Assembly (NCBI GenBank): GCA_023548195.1
Contig: JAJHZJ010000335.1
Coordinates: 2,907,020 to 2,971,019 of the forward strand
Reading direction: 5' to 3'
DNA from: Bettongia penicillata ogilbyi
Taxonomy: Eukaryota; Chordata; Mammalia; Diprotodontia; Potoroidae
Length of the DNA: 64,000 nt
Below the pieces are notes generated by a model, which worked only from the letters and a program-made list of their open reading frames with translations, made no database searches and was not told the origin of the DNA. Of this stretch, positions 1-12,440 are shown one piece after another. Both the position numbers and the translations under genes were made by a program. Position 1 is the first letter of the stretch, and each line of letters opens with the position of its first letter.

Positions 1-77
1 ACAGAAAATTTATGGGCCATGGATTTGGAGCTAGCATACGTGAGTCTTTCTACTCTACCATCTTGGCTCCTCCCAAC
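1..77 (-). mobile_element. 5' end of an antisense L1/HAL1 copy (continues off the window)
   Basis: Read on the minus strand, the segment begins with the L1 5' signature (ggagccaagatgg-like, here with one change) and runs through the same leader found at about 57205-57266 and 63256-63330. The body of the element lies outside the window to the left. It ends abruptly against a different L1 leader, so it appears to have inserted into that older element. Confidence 0.75.
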
Positions 78-1232
78 CTTTTGAGTCCTTTTACCAGAGA
101 AGAGTATACTCTCGGGACCTGTAAGTTCTCAGTTCCTCCAATGTGGCACAATCAAGGGAGATGGGTTTACCACTCTTCTGGCCTGTGTTCTTGTCTGTGA
201 GCAACCACAAGCACTCTGCTGTGCCCAGAATCTGTGAGTACAGTACCCTCTCCACAACTACCTCCAACTACACCATACTAGAAGTCTTCTTCAATCCAGG
301 AGAGTCACTCAGGGCTGAGATTTAGATCAGTTATTCAATTCCCCCAAAGGCTTTAGGCCAAAGATTCCAAAAATGGAAGCTGACACGTCAATGGCTACTC
401 CCAGTAGGATTAGGCCCTTTTTCCTTCTCATGAGGTGAAAGAGCTTTCTCATTGACCTTTGAAGTGATCTTTGGCATTTGTGAGTTGAGCAATCTGGAAA
501 CTGCAGCTGCTGCTGATATTCCTGCTCCAAACCTGTTAGGGACCCCGGGAGTCTGAGCCAGATCTCTAGGGCCCACAGGCTTATCTGATCAGCAGAGGTC
601 TGTAGGCCCTGGGGGAATTTAGCTGTAAGCAATGACTGAGGCAGGAGACAAGATAGTAAGAATTCCGTTTATTCAAGCAGTGAACGGTGCTTTTATCTCT
701 TCTCTGACACCAGTGCTCTAAGTGAACCTATCACCAATAAGTTTGCCCTTATAAGAAAGTAATTTGCCTTAATCCAGGATTGCCCAGGGTGGACACATAG
801 CCCCTAGAAAGAAAAACATCTTGGGCTTCTTTGTTCTCTGGAAAGCCTGAGAAAATAGCCTTGAGCAAAACAGGGGCAGAACCCTTCCTCCCAGCACCAT
901 CTTGTTCATGCCTTACCAGTCTCCCCTCAGTTTACCTGAGTCGTGACCAGTGAATGCCATCCAAGAGGCTGGGGGTTGGCAATTCCCTTTTACAAACCTT
1001 GCTCCAGCCCTATCCCTGTTGTGCTGCTATCAAAGCCGTACTTCACTCTGCTCTGTGTGCAGTGCAACAGATCTTCCCTGTAGACCTTCCAGGCTGTCTT
1101 GGGCTGGCAGTCCCTTTACTCTGTCGTTTTGTGGCTTCTCCTGCTCTAGAATTTGTTTAGAGTCATTGTTACAGGTACTTTATGGGTTATGGAGGGAAAC
1201 TTCTACAGGTCTCTTCTTCTAGTCTGACATCT
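78..1232 (-). mobile_element. L1 long 5' untranslated region, antisense, split by an LTR
   Basis: On the minus strand this starts near 1232 with an L1 5' signature and continues through a leader that resembles 40750-41318, including the motif aactcacaaatgcca and the block 'cagttcctcca...aatcaaggga' just before ORF1. Open frames here (such as 327-632) are untranslated-leader noise. The element is interrupted at about 633-929 by an LTR-like block, and at 77 by another L1/HAL1 copy. Confidence 0.65.
633..929 (-). mobile_element. LTR-like block (probable solo LTR), antisense
   Basis: On the minus strand the block begins TGAGGGGAGACTGG. It has a TATA-like ttataag, a polyadenylation signal (the complement of tttatt at about 669-674), and ends in cctcagtca, the TG...CA layout of a retroviral LTR. 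L1 leader sequence lies on both sides, which supports a solo LTR insertion. I could not find a convincing target-site duplication, so the boundaries are provisional. Confidence 0.45.
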
Positions 1233-1254
1233 TGGCTCCATCCTTTCCCCATAT

Positions 1255-1700
1255 AGAACATTATAAAACACTAGTGATTAGAGAAACGCATATTCAAGAA
1301 ACTCCCAGGCAACACCTTACAATTATGAATTCTACAATTCTAGAAAGGATGAGAGGAAAAATTCGTATACCAATGAAATGTTGGTTGATTAGTGAGTTCT
1401 CCAGTCATTCCTGAGAACATTTTGAAACTATGACAAAATGGATATAAAGCTGCATTTATTGACCCAACAATGCTACTCTTAGTTCTGTATTCCAAATGAA
1501 ATCAAAGAAAAAGAAAAAAATTATGTAGATGTACAATAAATATTTCTAAATGCTTTTTGGTAGCAAAGTATTGGGAAATGAGGGAATATTCATTATTTCA
1601 GTAATGGTCAAATAACTCATTACATATGATTGTGATGGATTTGTGGTTTCCAAACTGGCACTTAATTGTTCTCATTGGTGAAGGAAGAAGTACAGCCTTG
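1255..1700 (+). mobile_element. Decayed L1 ORF2 3' end, sense
   Basis: The order of recognisable blocks (gattagagaaacgcatattcaa, then an 'acccaacaatgctac' region, then an 'attgggaaatgagggaata' region) matches the C-terminal part of L1 ORF2, better preserved at 53380-53770. No frame is open. It is probably the older L1 into which the antisense L1 at 78-1232 inserted. Confidence 0.5.
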
Positions 1701-2700
1701 AGCAAGCCACCATATTAATATTCCCAGGCAATAGTCTAAAAACATTTTAAGCACATGTAAAAACAATTTTAACTTTTATTTTATAAATATCTGAATTCCA
1801 AATGCTCTCCTTCCCTTGTTATTCTCTCATCAAGAAGGAAAGACTTTTGATAACCATTATACCATGTAGTCATACATGACTAATATGGAAACATTTTGCA
1901 TCACTCCCCAAAATTTAGTGGATTGTCTCTCCTGATTCTGACCTAAAGTAGCGTGGTATGGTCTTTAAAGTCCTGGTGCAAAACGTGCCATTACTGGTGA
2001 AAAGTAGGAATGGTATAAAGAAAGAAAGAAAGAAAGAAAGATGCCAGAGTCTTTGACTGAATGGATGTTAAATCCCTTTTGATAAGTTTCCCAATAATCT
2101 AAAAATCATATTTTAGTTAGATTTTACTGGTTTGAAGAAATCATCACAATATTTCAAACCACAGTCTAGATATCAAAACCCTGTTGTATAAAGACTTAAA
2201 ACGAGATAGTAGAAATACCCAAACATACCAACTTGGGGTAAGATAGAGATGCTAGGAAACATTACAGCCACTTGTGAGACACCAAACATCAAAGGTTGCT
2301 TGTAAAGTGTACTGGGCATAGGGAGAAAGGAATTCATCAAAGGAATCACTGGGAGGAAAAACCAAGGGAAAAGAACCCCCTGCGGGGGTCCATTGTGTGC
2401 ATTTGCATATAAAGGTCTTATGAATTGAGAATAAGCATTTGCTCCACTCTTGCATTTTGCTCTCTGAAAACTTTTGTGTGCAACTATTCTCTATTTTTTC
2501 TTCTTATACTATGATTACTATTTTCAAACCATAGATAAATAAGTTTATATTCATTGTATGGTAAGCTAAGCTTCTTTCAATCAGACAAAAGAAGTATAAA
2601 TATAATGAGTGCCTCATAGATTTCACTTCCTTTGGATAAGGATTTGATCATTCCAGTCTTCTTAATGACTACTCTAAAGTCAGGTTTATAAACATGAATT
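1700..2700. other. Intergenic DNA with one short simple repeat
   Basis: AT-rich sequence with no gene or identifiable element, apart from a (GAAA)n run at 2017-2040. This is the 3' flank of OR gene 1, which is transcribed leftwards. Confidence 0.5.
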
Positions 2701-2723
2701 ATTTTCTCCCCCTCCCATTCTAA

Positions 2724-3671
2724 TTATTTATGATGTGAATCCATTGTTTTGTTTTGTTTTGTTTTTTTATTCCAGAGCTTTCTCATAGCATTTTTTATCT
2801 CTGTGTTCCTGAGGGTGTATATTAAGGGATTTAACAATGGGGATACTATAGTGTAGAATACAGCAACTGCCTTATCTATAGGTAAAGTGACCCCAGGCCT
2901 CAGGTACACAAATATACAAGGCAGAAAGGATAAGACAACTACAGTAATATGAGAGATACAGGTGGAGAGGGCTTTGCGTCTCCCCTCCAGACTGTGATAC
3001 TTCAAGGAATGCAGGATGACTGCATAGGATACAATCAAGAAAAGGAAGTTTAACAGACAGATGAAACCACTGTTGAATGCCACAAATAGACCAAGGGTAT
3101 GGGTATCCATGCAAACAAGATTGAGCAAAGGGTATAAGTCACACATAAAGTGATCTATGATGTTAGGTCCACAGAAAGGGAGCCCAGCTGTGAAAAGAAT
3201 CTGGATTGTTGCATGGAGAAAGCCACCAATCCAAGCTACAATTGCAAAGATGATACATAACTTTCTGTTCATAATGGTTATATAGTGGAGGGGCTTACAG
3301 ATGGCTACATATCTATCATAAGCCATTACCATGAGCAGAATGATTTCAGTACCCCCAAAAATATGTTCTGCATAGACCTGGGTCATGCACCAATTAAAGG
3401 AGATGACTTTCTTCTCATGGAGGGAATCCATGATCAGTTTAGGAGCTGATGAAGATGAATAAATAGTATCTATGAAAGACAAGTGTGCCAGGAAGAAATA
3501 CATGGGGGAGGCTAATGTGTGACTGGTGATAATGGTGACCATAATGAGCAGATTGGCTGCCAGAGTTATCATGTATAAGGTAAGAAACACCATAAATATT
3601 ATATTTTGGAACTTTGGATTCTGTGTAAGTCCTAGTAAGATGAATTCAGTCACATTTCTTCCATTATCCAT
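2724..3671 (-). CDS. Olfactory receptor, family 4 (OR4C-like), intact
   Basis: A 315-residue odorant-type G-protein-coupled receptor, expected in the plasma membrane and cilia of olfactory neurons, signalling through Golf. Seen: an N-glycosylation site NVT at 6-8, seven hydrophobic segments, PMYFF at 56-60, Cys95 and Cys167/177 for extracellular disulfides, [15 protein letters not shown] at 116-130, KALSTC at 233-238 and NPLIYTLRN at 281-289. The overall wording '[12 protein letters not shown]' is typical of OR4C-type receptors. One oddity is Ala39-Asn40 in place of the usual Gly-Asn of the first membrane segment. Another is the Lys/Asn/Thr-rich tail after residue 300, which is encoded by a TTTTG-type simple repeat at about 2747-2768. 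The start is the first Met after a candidate splice acceptor and aligns with the other two receptors here. It is about 83% identical to the receptor at 30594-31523 over 300 residues (hand count). The ligand is unknown. Confidence 0.95.
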   Translation of the reverse strand: MDNGRNVTEFILLGLTQNPKFQNIIFMVFLTLYMITLAANLLIMVTIITSHTLASPMYFFLAHLSFIDTIYSSSSAPKLIMDSLHEKKVISFNWCMTQVYAEHIFGGTEIILLMVMAYDRYVAICKPLHYITIMNRKLCIIFAIVAWIGGFLHATIQILFTAGLPFCGPNIIDHFMCDLYPLLNLVCMDTHTLGLFVAFNSGFICLLNFLFLIVSYAVILHSLKYHSLEGRRKALSTCISHITVVVLSFLPCIFVYLRPGVTLPIDKAVAVFYTIVSPLLNPLIYTLRNTEIKNAMRKLWNKKTKQNKTMDSHHK

Positions 3672-3715
3672 TTATGTAGTTTAGGCAGTGAACAGAGAAA
3701 TTAAAGTTGTCTTAT

Positions 3716-3717
3716 CT
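3716..3717 (-). promoter_or_regulatory. Candidate 3' splice acceptor of the OR gene 1 coding exon
   Basis: On the minus strand a pyrimidine-rich run ends in ttctttgcag|ataag, 44 bases before the ATG. The other two receptor genes have the same arrangement (…cag|ataa, 41 bases before the ATG). OR genes usually splice a non-coding leader exon onto a single coding exon. The leader exon itself was not identified. Confidence 0.6.
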
Positions 3718-3719
3718 GC

Positions 3720-6700
3720 AAAGAAAAGCCAAAAATTATAGAATGTCACATGAGCCAGCCCCTTGATTTGGAACAAATAAAAAATCATACTATCATAAGG
3801 TATAACTGTTCTAATGGTAAAACTCTCCAGTGATGGAAATTTCTTGATGTCTATGTCACTGAATTCTATCTTTAATGACCCTTGTAATTTATTTCCCTGT
3901 GCAACAAATTCATTGAAAAGAGCTCCTCTAAGAGGAATGTGAAGGATATCTTTAGTGAGAGAGCAATTCTGTTAACAATTTCCTCAGGTCAGTAGCATAC
4001 AACTAGGGATTACAAATCTTCCAAAAGTCAGACATTGTTTTGTCATTTTTTCTGCGATTCTAAGAATAGTAAGTAGTATATTAGGAAAGTAGGAATATGT
4101 GTCCTGATTTTAACTGTGGTAGATCAGGGGAAGGGAATCTCTTGGGGGAAAATTACATGATAGTACAACAATGCTGTATTGAAGCTTTTCTCAGACAAGC
4201 AAATTTTGAGACAAACACAGATGACATAATATTTCATAAAATAAATAATTGGAAAATACCTCAGAAAAAATTAAAAATACACAGTGACATTTAGGGGTAA
4301 AAATAACCAACTTTGTGTGATCATGGTTCATTATATATATATACACTAACTTATCTTCACTTTTTTAATCATCTCCGAAAAAGATACTGTATAATTTCAT
4401 CAGCATACCTCACAAGAGTTTTAGAGGAGAAAATGCTTATACCCATAGGGACATATATATACACATGTTTATGTGCATATGTAGAATGCATATGTTAATA
4501 TATATGGAAATTTGATTTATCTTGCCAAACACTTTCATATCACAAATGCAAAAACTAAGAAACAGAGAACATGAAGTGTCTCACTCAGAGGCAGTCAGTG
4601 ATTGAGTTGAGAACAGAATCCGTATCTACTCACTGTGTTCTCATTATTCCACCAAACCATTTTCCTTGATCTCAAAGCATAGACATTTTGATAATAAGGG
4701 CAAAGGACAGTATGGAATATTATCTATGGAATGTTTATGGAACTGGAATTAGGAGGATCTTCAAGGGTCCTTTTTAGTTCACCATTCCTCTGAACATGAG
4801 TCTAGTCTATGGCATTCCTTGTAATTAGCCAACTAGCCATCTATTCAGGAATCCATTTGCTAAGTGAAATTCTTATTATCCACTGAGGCAAATTATTCAG
4901 TTTCTATAGTCATTCCGTATATTGAATCAAACTCAGCCCCTCTCCTGCTTCCCATAATTTCCACCAACTGATTTTAGTTATATTTTAGTTATATAGTTTA
5001 TATTTAATAACTATATTGTTTTAGTTATATTTAATAAGATTAAGGCTAATATTTATTTTCTATACTAACATGGGAGAAATTTCAAGAAAATTGTCAAATG
5101 TTGTCCTTCCTCAAGGCTCATTCTTCTTTAGTATAAGTACCTTGAGTCCCTAAAGTCAACACATCAGTTGAGTGATTATACCTAACAAATGATGTTGCTA
5201 CTCCAAAATCGAATAGTCTTTTCTTAGCTCCCATGCCCCTTGCCTCTGATACTTTTGGCATATTTTGGCGCCAATTCCACTTAGATACTTATACTTTGGT
5301 TTCCATGCCTCTGATCATTCCTGATACCCTTTCATTCCCTTTCCCAAAATTTTCTCTTATTCTTCTTCTCTGCTGGCTCATTATGAGTTATTTCTAAACA
5401 TGGATGCAAAAATGCCTTGATCTTTTTAGTCTCTACGTTCTATTTCTTCATTTTCTCTTCTACTCTTATGGTTGCAGATATCTCTGCAAAGATAATTTAG
5501 AGATCCATATGTCTCCATTAATAATGTTAGTTTCATAAGCAGTATCTTTATTTCTCCTGTATTGGGGAATAATTATTTATGCTAATAATCAGTTACAGAA
5601 TATAATCATGAGACTGTAGATGTGAAGCTAAAATGGATCTCAGCAATCATATAGTGCTACTCCTCCCACCCTCACCAAATCCACCAACTTATTTTTACAA
5701 ATGAAGAGGATAAGGTCCAAAAATTTCAACAATTTGTCCAAGATCAGACATATTTATTGGCAGATCTAACATTCAAAATGAGTTTACCTGGCTCCAAATT
5801 GAGCATAGTTGTCACTGTTCAATAATTCCTCCAATTAATCCTCTGCAATACGTCTTAATGGGAAATAAGACTTTTTCTAAATATTAGGGAAGATAATGCA
5901 TAGTGAAGTAGTTACTTTATAATGGTAACATTTTCATTCTTCCTGGCCCAATGGAGGCAAATCACCTAGGAGCTACTTCTAACTCTAGACTGCTAAGTCT
6001 AAATTGTTGCTCAGAAGCCCACAATTAACGTTTTTTTACAAACTGTTTTTAGGAGTTCCAACAGTCTTAGGGCAGTTAATACCTTAATTCTCTCCTAAGA
6101 CTTCTGGAATATCCTGTATACAGAGAGGGGCATAGATATTTCATTGATATACTTCCAAAATTGTCATCAAGAAAGAAAGACCTTGCCATTTAAATATAAG
6201 AAATTAGTGCTAAAAAAGAGGAGGTTTTTGTTTAAATTTTAGTTTTCACTGACAAATATTTTGAAGGTGATAATAATTTTGCATTCATTAGTTAGCTTAT
6301 ACTTTATGATAATGTTCTTAAACAGATACTGAACATTTCTATCTTCCTTTTAGAAATGAGAAGACTTATGTGGACAGAAATTAAATGACAGGGAACCACA
6401 GTTAATAAATGTCAGAAGCCAAATTTTACTCTATTTTTATGGCTTCAATGTGAGCATGTTGTATTCTATAATAACTAGCCTCCTCTAACCAAGAGTAATT
6501 TTAGGAGTTCTTAAAATATCCAAAAAGGAAAAACAACTTACATTTATTGTCAATCTGCTAATGATTCCATCCAGTTACATTTAAGAGTGTGGAGAAAATC
6601 TTTCATTCCACTCTTTTAAAAACATGGCATATTCCATTTTCATTTTCTTGAATTCCCCATCTTCACAACGATGTCTTCACATTATGAACAACTTCTAACA

Positions 6701-6890
6701 TGAAGTATGTAGCACACTTTGGAAACAATATGAGAATAGTTTCATTATGGTTCTTCCTTCACTAGATTTTCAAAGTATAATAAAGGAACTGGGAAAGCAA
6801 AATCTTGTTAACATAAATTCCTGTTTAGCTTAAAACCAGAAAAAAATGTAGCATAGGTGTTGAGATAACTGTTAATTGTATCTCAAGACA
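3720..6890. other. Intergenic DNA upstream of OR gene 1, with two MIR fossils
   Basis: No coding gene. Two sense-oriented MIR fragments are recognisable: about 4500-4670 (aaaaactaagaaacagagaa … tgattgagttgagaacaga) and about 5600-5830 (caaatgaagaggataagg … caagatcagac … cctggctccaaat). The part at about 3830-4000 shows weak collinear similarity to 31740-31870 upstream of OR gene 3, which suggests a shared duplicated promoter flank. The rest is unassigned AT-rich sequence. Confidence 0.5.
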
Positions 6891-7460
6891 CTGTGCTGCC
6901 CTCTTTTCTTTGGTTATTTCACCATCTCCCATGGGTTCAAGGAACAGATATAAGATGACTCCCAGATTTATACATCCAGCCTACTGCCTCTCCTGAGTTT
7001 CATTCCCAGACTCCTAACTTCCCTTTAGACAATTTAAACTAGATGAATCCCTGGGCATCTCATCCTCAATGTGTTGAAAATAGAATGAATTAATTCCCAT
7101 CCCCAACTTACTTCTCTTCCAAAGTTTCTAACTTTAATTAAGCATACAAACATCCATTCAATCATCTTCATTTACAACCTGAGAGTTATTATTGAGTCTG
7201 CATTCTCCTTCTCCTCCTATATCCTAATTACTTCTCAAAACACTACTTGAAATCCACAACATTGCTAACTCCCTTTGGTCATATTTCTACTTTTATAGTC
7301 AATAACATAGATTATACTTTCATTTCTTCCCTTCTTCCCTTCATTTCTTCCCCTATTCTCCTTTTGTACCATAATTCTTCTCAGGCAATTAATCTTAAAC
7401 AAGGGTGGAAATGTTATTTACCTAAATTACAAAATTTATTTTGTCACTTCCTTTCTCAGT
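6890..7460 (+). mobile_element. L2-type (CR1 clade) LINE fragment, sense
   Basis: Blocks such as 'gactcccagatttatacatccagcc', 'gaatccctgggcatctcatcctcaatgtgttgaaaatagaa' and 'tattgagtctgcattctcc' follow the order of the L2 ORF2 region downstream of the catalytic motif (the 'mSKTELI … LGVilDSsLS' part). It is heavily mutated and the frame is not maintained. Confidence 0.5.
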
Positions 7461-9300
7461 GAACTATGGGAATTCTCTATTACAGGGACTATGTGCATGC
7501 ATTTTCTTTACCATTTAAATTCCTTCACAGTGCAGATATCATATATATTATATGATAATAGTTTCAATGTCAAATAGATATAAAGCCTTGTGTGCCACGT
7601 ATAAACTTAGAAAACTGCATATTAATATCAACTATATTTCATTTTTTATTTGTTTTGTTAAATATATCCTAATTGCATTTTAACCTGGTCTTTATGGCAG
7701 CCTGTGGCCTTTAGTTTAACTGCTCTATTAAACAATAAGGTTTCCCACTACTCTTTTCTGGCCAAGTTGATTTATTCTCTTTGTTGTCTTCAACTGTGAC
7801 ATTTCTTCACCATTCTTTGTCTTTACACAAGATTACTCTTATTCCTGAGCTACATTTCATTCTGAATGGGGAATATATTTTGGGATATAAGTGGGGGAAG
7901 CACAGCAGAATGATGTGTCTCTCCTTCCTCAGGAGATTAGGTAGGAGATCTGTGGTGAAATGACATGTAATTACTTCCCTAGGATGTGATTTTGTTCCAT
8001 GTTATGGATTGAAAAGTATATTAAAGAATCCAGAAGAGTCCCGGGGAGACCTCACACAATTTTACACTACCCAGCTTCTTCTTCTCCATTTCCTTACACT
8101 TTGTGTCTTTCACCTCCAACAGTCTGGGGCAAGATCTTTTGGCTTCATACATCAATTAGCCTCAGTGGATTTAAATTAGATCTCAATGGATTTAGTGAAA
8201 GTAAATATTGGTTTCCAGCTGGCTTCTTGTGCAATAGTGGACTGGAAAGAAGTATCTACTGACATGTCCTGTTTGATTTATCAACTTTTGTTTCATCTCA
8301 AACCTTTCTTTATTCTTTGCTAGGAAGTTTCATGGTAGGGATTAATTTACCATAATCATTCTTGTTTAAATAATTTCCAAAAGTTTTCAAAATATTTCAT
8401 TTTGCAATAATTTGTTCAACATAAAGTGTTTCTAGACAATTTTTATTGGGAAAGAGACAATGATAAGAAAGGACTATGGTCTGTAAGGAGAAATGAGTGG
8501 TCATTTAAGAGGTATCATAGATAAGGAGAAAAAGGGGAGGTCAAGAGTCTCCAGGTTTGTGACTAAAGGATCTAGGGAGAATATTATGGGAGTTGGTAAT
8601 AAAGCAAAGACATAAATGCCCCAAAATACATAGTTATAAGAACTCTTCTTTTCATTCCCTGTGAAATAAGATTCTCTCTAGATATATTAAAATCAAGCCT
8701 CCAGAAACATTGTAATTTATCAAGTTTCTAATGAGCAGCCTTATTCAAAGAACACCATAATCAGAATCCAAAGTACATTGACCTCCTGATTGGCCACAGC
8801 ATTTGAAGTGAGTCCTTAATTAATAAGGTCTAGACCAAAGGCAAGTTGACAACGTAGATAAAAGGAGATGGTCCAAGTAACTGACAGCTTTGATCATGTC
8901 TTCCCAAATAGCATGTAAAGCCCTTGGTAAGAGGGACAATGACAACTTGTCATTAAACACTTGTTTACTGGATGTCTTATGCAGTTCCTTTGATATTAAT
9001 ACATGAAAGTAAAGGTTCCTTAGTGCCAAAAATGGTAACCTTGCTAATTTGCATGTTTCCTAGCTTTTATTTTTTTCAATTATTTAAAAAAATACATATC
9101 ATTGAAATTCTTTCTCTACTCTGCTCTCCCACCGTGGTAAAGAAAGAAAATGAAGAGGTTGCAAATATGAGCAGTCAAGCAAATAAAATTGCTCTATTAT
9201 TCATGTAAAAAATTAAAACAAAAACATAATCATCACATAATTCTATAAACTGTTAGAGGCGAATAGTATATTTCATCATAACTCCTCTGTAACCATTCAA
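7460..9300. other. Intergenic DNA without recognised features
   Basis: AT-rich sequence. Small open frames occur (for example 7999-8262 and 8972-9208), but none resembles a known protein or shows coding-like composition. Further weak L2 similarity is possible at either edge. Confidence 0.4.
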
Positions 9301-9480
9301 GACTTTAATAAATATTTATTAACTGACTACTATTATGCCAGTCATGGAGATCAGTGCTGATGATACAAATAAGAAGGAAAAAAAATATAGGTTCTGCCTC
9401 AGAACCTTACAATCTAATGGGGAAAGGAAATACATGAAAGGAAGCTGAAAGGCAAGAAGAATGTGGTACACAAGGGTGGA
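9300..9480 (-). mobile_element. L2-type LINE 3' end, antisense
   Basis: aataaatatttattaactgac … atgccagtcatggagatcagtgctgatgatacaaa … cttacaatctaatgggg is the reverse complement of the L2 3' end (the 'attgtaagctcc … tatccccagcac…gtgcctggcacatag…aataaatatt' wording). It is diverged. Confidence 0.55.
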
Positions 9481-9798
9481 ACAGAGTATTCTGGACTCAG
9501 AATGGAGTTGAAGCTAAGTAGAACTGCTGATGGAAAATGGAATCATCAGGTTTATGATCCCTCTACAAAGGCAAACAAAAGAAGGGGTTTAGTGCTTCAA
9601 CCTCTGGCTCTCCAAGTAGAGGGGAAAAGCAACTGAGAGTAAAACGAGAAGTTTTTGACAATGAAAATCTGAGTCACTTCTCATGATTATGAGATAGCAG
9701 ATAGTTCTTCTCATATGGGTGAGGGGTTGCTCTAAGGATTTTAAGTCTAACAGAGCTGCTGATAATATAAGTTTCTAAATCAGAGTACTAAAGTCTTT

Positions 9799-9954
9799 TT
9801 TTTTATTTTTTTTTTATTTTTTTTTAATGTTTTACAATAATTTCCTTAAAGTTAAGATTTTATTTCCCCCCACCCTTCCCCCAATACCCCCCTCCCTCCC
9901 CATGACAGCATACAATTCTGTTTAGGTTCTACATATACTTTCCTATTGAGCACA
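9799..9954 (-). mobile_element. Short 5'-truncated L1 insertion with perfect target-site duplication
   Basis: A poly-T start (poly-A on the minus strand) is followed by a C-rich stretch of the kind that ends marsupial-type L1/HAL1 3' regions. It is flanked by an exact 18-base direct repeat, CAGAGTACTAAAGTCTTT, at 9781-9798 and 9955-9972. The perfect duplication indicates a comparatively recent insertion by the L1 machinery. Confidence 0.85.
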
Positions 9955-10059
9955 CAGAGTACTAAAGTCTTTCTGGGTTATCTTAACAATAATATTATTA
10001 TAATATATTATCCTGGTTCTGCTTACTTCACTGTATGCAAGTCTCCCCAGGTTTTGTTT

Positions 10060-11700
10060 TGTTTTTTGAAACTTTCATTCATTTATGTAAAAAAATATTT
10101 GTTAAGCACCTATTTGAGCCAGGCACTACACTAAATCACAGGGATACAAAAAGAAGCAACATACAGTCCTTGGTCTCAAGGAGCTTACAGTTCAATGGGA
10201 GAGACAACATGCAAATAAATATATACAAAGAAAGATAAATACAGGATAAACATGAAATAATTAAAAGAGGAAAAACACTGGAATTAAGAGGGTTTACGAA
10301 AGGCTTCCTGTAGAAGATAGGAATTTAGATGGGATTTAAAGGGAAACAAGGACATTACTAGTGGGAGGAGAGAAAGGACAGTATTTAGACATGGAGGACA
10401 GACAGAGAAAATTTCCAGAGCCAAGAGATGGCATGTCTTGTTTCTGGAACAGCAGCAAGGAGGCCAGTGTCCCTGGATGGAAAAGTACATATTGAGCAGC
10501 AATATATCAGAAGACTTGAAAAGTAGGAGTGGGTAAGTTGTAAGGAACTTTGAATGCCAAGTTGAACATTTTATATTTACTTCTAAATGTAGTAGGAAGG
10601 TACTGGACTTAACTGAGTATGTGTGTTTGTGTGTGGGGGGGTCTTGATGGTGAGACCTATATTTTAGAAAAAAATCACTTCAGTGGCTGACTGAAGAATG
10701 GATTGGCAAAGGAAGAGACATTAGGCAGGCAGACATTCTAATAGACTACTTCAGTAATCAAGTGATGAGGTGATGAGGGCTTGCACTATATTGAAGATAT
10801 TATCTAAGGAGAGAAGGGGAAATATTTGAGAGATATTGCAAAGACAAAATCAATAGGTCTTCACAGCAGATTGGAGCTATGGGGAGGATGAGACATAGTT
10901 ACTCTCATGTTGCAATCCTGAGGGACTAAGAGGAGTGGGTTGCACTCTATTGTAATAAATAAGGTAGGAAGAGGAGGATTTTGGAAAAAGGTAATATGTT
11001 CAGTTTCACTATCCAAATCCATAGGTGATATGAGATCTCCAACTGGGGAAATATGAAAGGAGAAGAGAAACCAACCAGATATAAAACCCTGAGTGACACC
11101 TATTAGTTGAAGGCATAATCAGGATGGAGATCTAACAAAAAAGATATAGAAGGGATTATCAGTTTGCTAGGATGGAAACCAGGAGAGAATAGTGTCATGA
11201 AAACTTAGCAAAAAAAAATATCAAGAAAGAGAGAGTGTCAACAGTCAAAAGGTACAGCGAAGTCAAGAAGACTAACTACTGAGAGAGGAAAAAAACACTA
11301 TTGCCATTGTCCTCTAAGACATTATTAGTAACATTACAGACAGAAATTTTGGTGGAATGATATGGTTGAAAGCCAGATTTGTAAGAGGTGAAATCGAGTG
11401 TGAGAGAATGTAGAGACACCTATTGCAGGTAGCCTTTTCAAAAAGTTTAGATAAAGGGGATAGAAGATATATAGGACAATAATAAGCATGGAAGGATCAA
11501 TTGAGAGATTTTTGAAAGATTAGGGATCAGAAAGGGCAGTTTGTTGGAGGAGATAAGATGAAATGAGATCACGAGAAACAAGTAGAAGTGCTAGCTTTGC
11601 TAAGGAGTAAGGCAACTTCATTGTGTGAAATAGAAGGGATGGAAGAGAAAATTGCAGATGGTATCTGAGTTACAAGAGAGGAGAAAGAGGGAGAAGGAGT
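10060..11700 (-). mobile_element. Long L2-type (CR1 clade) LINE copy, antisense
   Basis: The left edge (ttgttaagcacctatttgagccaggcactacact) is the reverse complement of an L2 3' end. Further right are the antisense L2 blocks 'gcttcctgtagaagataggaattta', 'aacagcagcaaggaggccagtg' and 'aagtgatgaggtgatgaggg'. Near 11060-11105, 'ataaaaccctgagtgacacc' corresponds to the antisense PQGS box of the reverse transcriptase. No open frame survives. The right boundary is uncertain. Confidence 0.7.
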
Positions 11701-12129
11701 TCAAGGTGAATAGCCCCTGTTTTCTGTAAAATATGAAGTAAATCTCTCAGCTCTAATAATGTAGGAAGGAAGAGCAATGAGAGTTGAGAGGAAGGATAGA
11801 AATTTGGAAGAGCCACTGTGAAGAGTGGGATAAAACACTGACAGTGGAGGTATAGGAGAATTGCTCAACAGCAATGAAGGCACAGTCATTGTTATGTAGC
11901 ACATTTCTACATACTTCTCATGCTTTGCCTCATTTTTATAGCATAATTCCATCCCATTCACAAACTATAATTTCACAAGCTAGTCCCAAAATTAATATAA
12001 CCTTTCAATTTATTGCCACCATAAAAGCAAGGATAGATAGTATAGATAGATATGTAGAGACGTTATGTCTCACATACACACTTGCATACATATACATATA
12101 TGTATATATAACATGATTCCTTTTCATTT

Positions 12130-12440
12130 TTTTCCAACTAGGCCAATTTAGTGTTGTTGAGTCAAAGAATATGTATAATTTCATAAGGAGAATCACATTG
12201 TTTGAAATTTTTTTCTTGAACCAGTTGACAATTCCAATGCAATGAATTACTATCTTGGTTTTCAAACATTTGCCATTTATCTCCACTCCCAACTTTTCTA
12301 ATATGATGGGTATAAGGTTGAACCTCAGAGCTGTTTTAATTTGAATTTCTCTATTTATTAGTGATTTTGAAAAAAAATTCCTATTACTATTTTTTTTTAC
12401 TGCTTAGATTTGAATTTCTTAATCTTAAAAGAGACTATTA
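12130..12440 (-). mobile_element. Decayed L1 ORF2 fragment, antisense
   Basis: 'ttgagtcaaagaatatgtataattt', 'ccagttgacaattccaatgcaatgaatt' and 'gaacctcagagctgttttaatttgaatttctct' match the antisense order of the L1 ORF2 C-terminal region seen more clearly at 35870-36180. It is strongly diverged. Confidence 0.55.

Noticed and set aside
327..632. 101-codon minus-strand frame that looked like a possible retroviral or novel protein
   Set aside because: The DNA is homologous to the untranslated L1 leader at 40751-41318, with no conserved frame.
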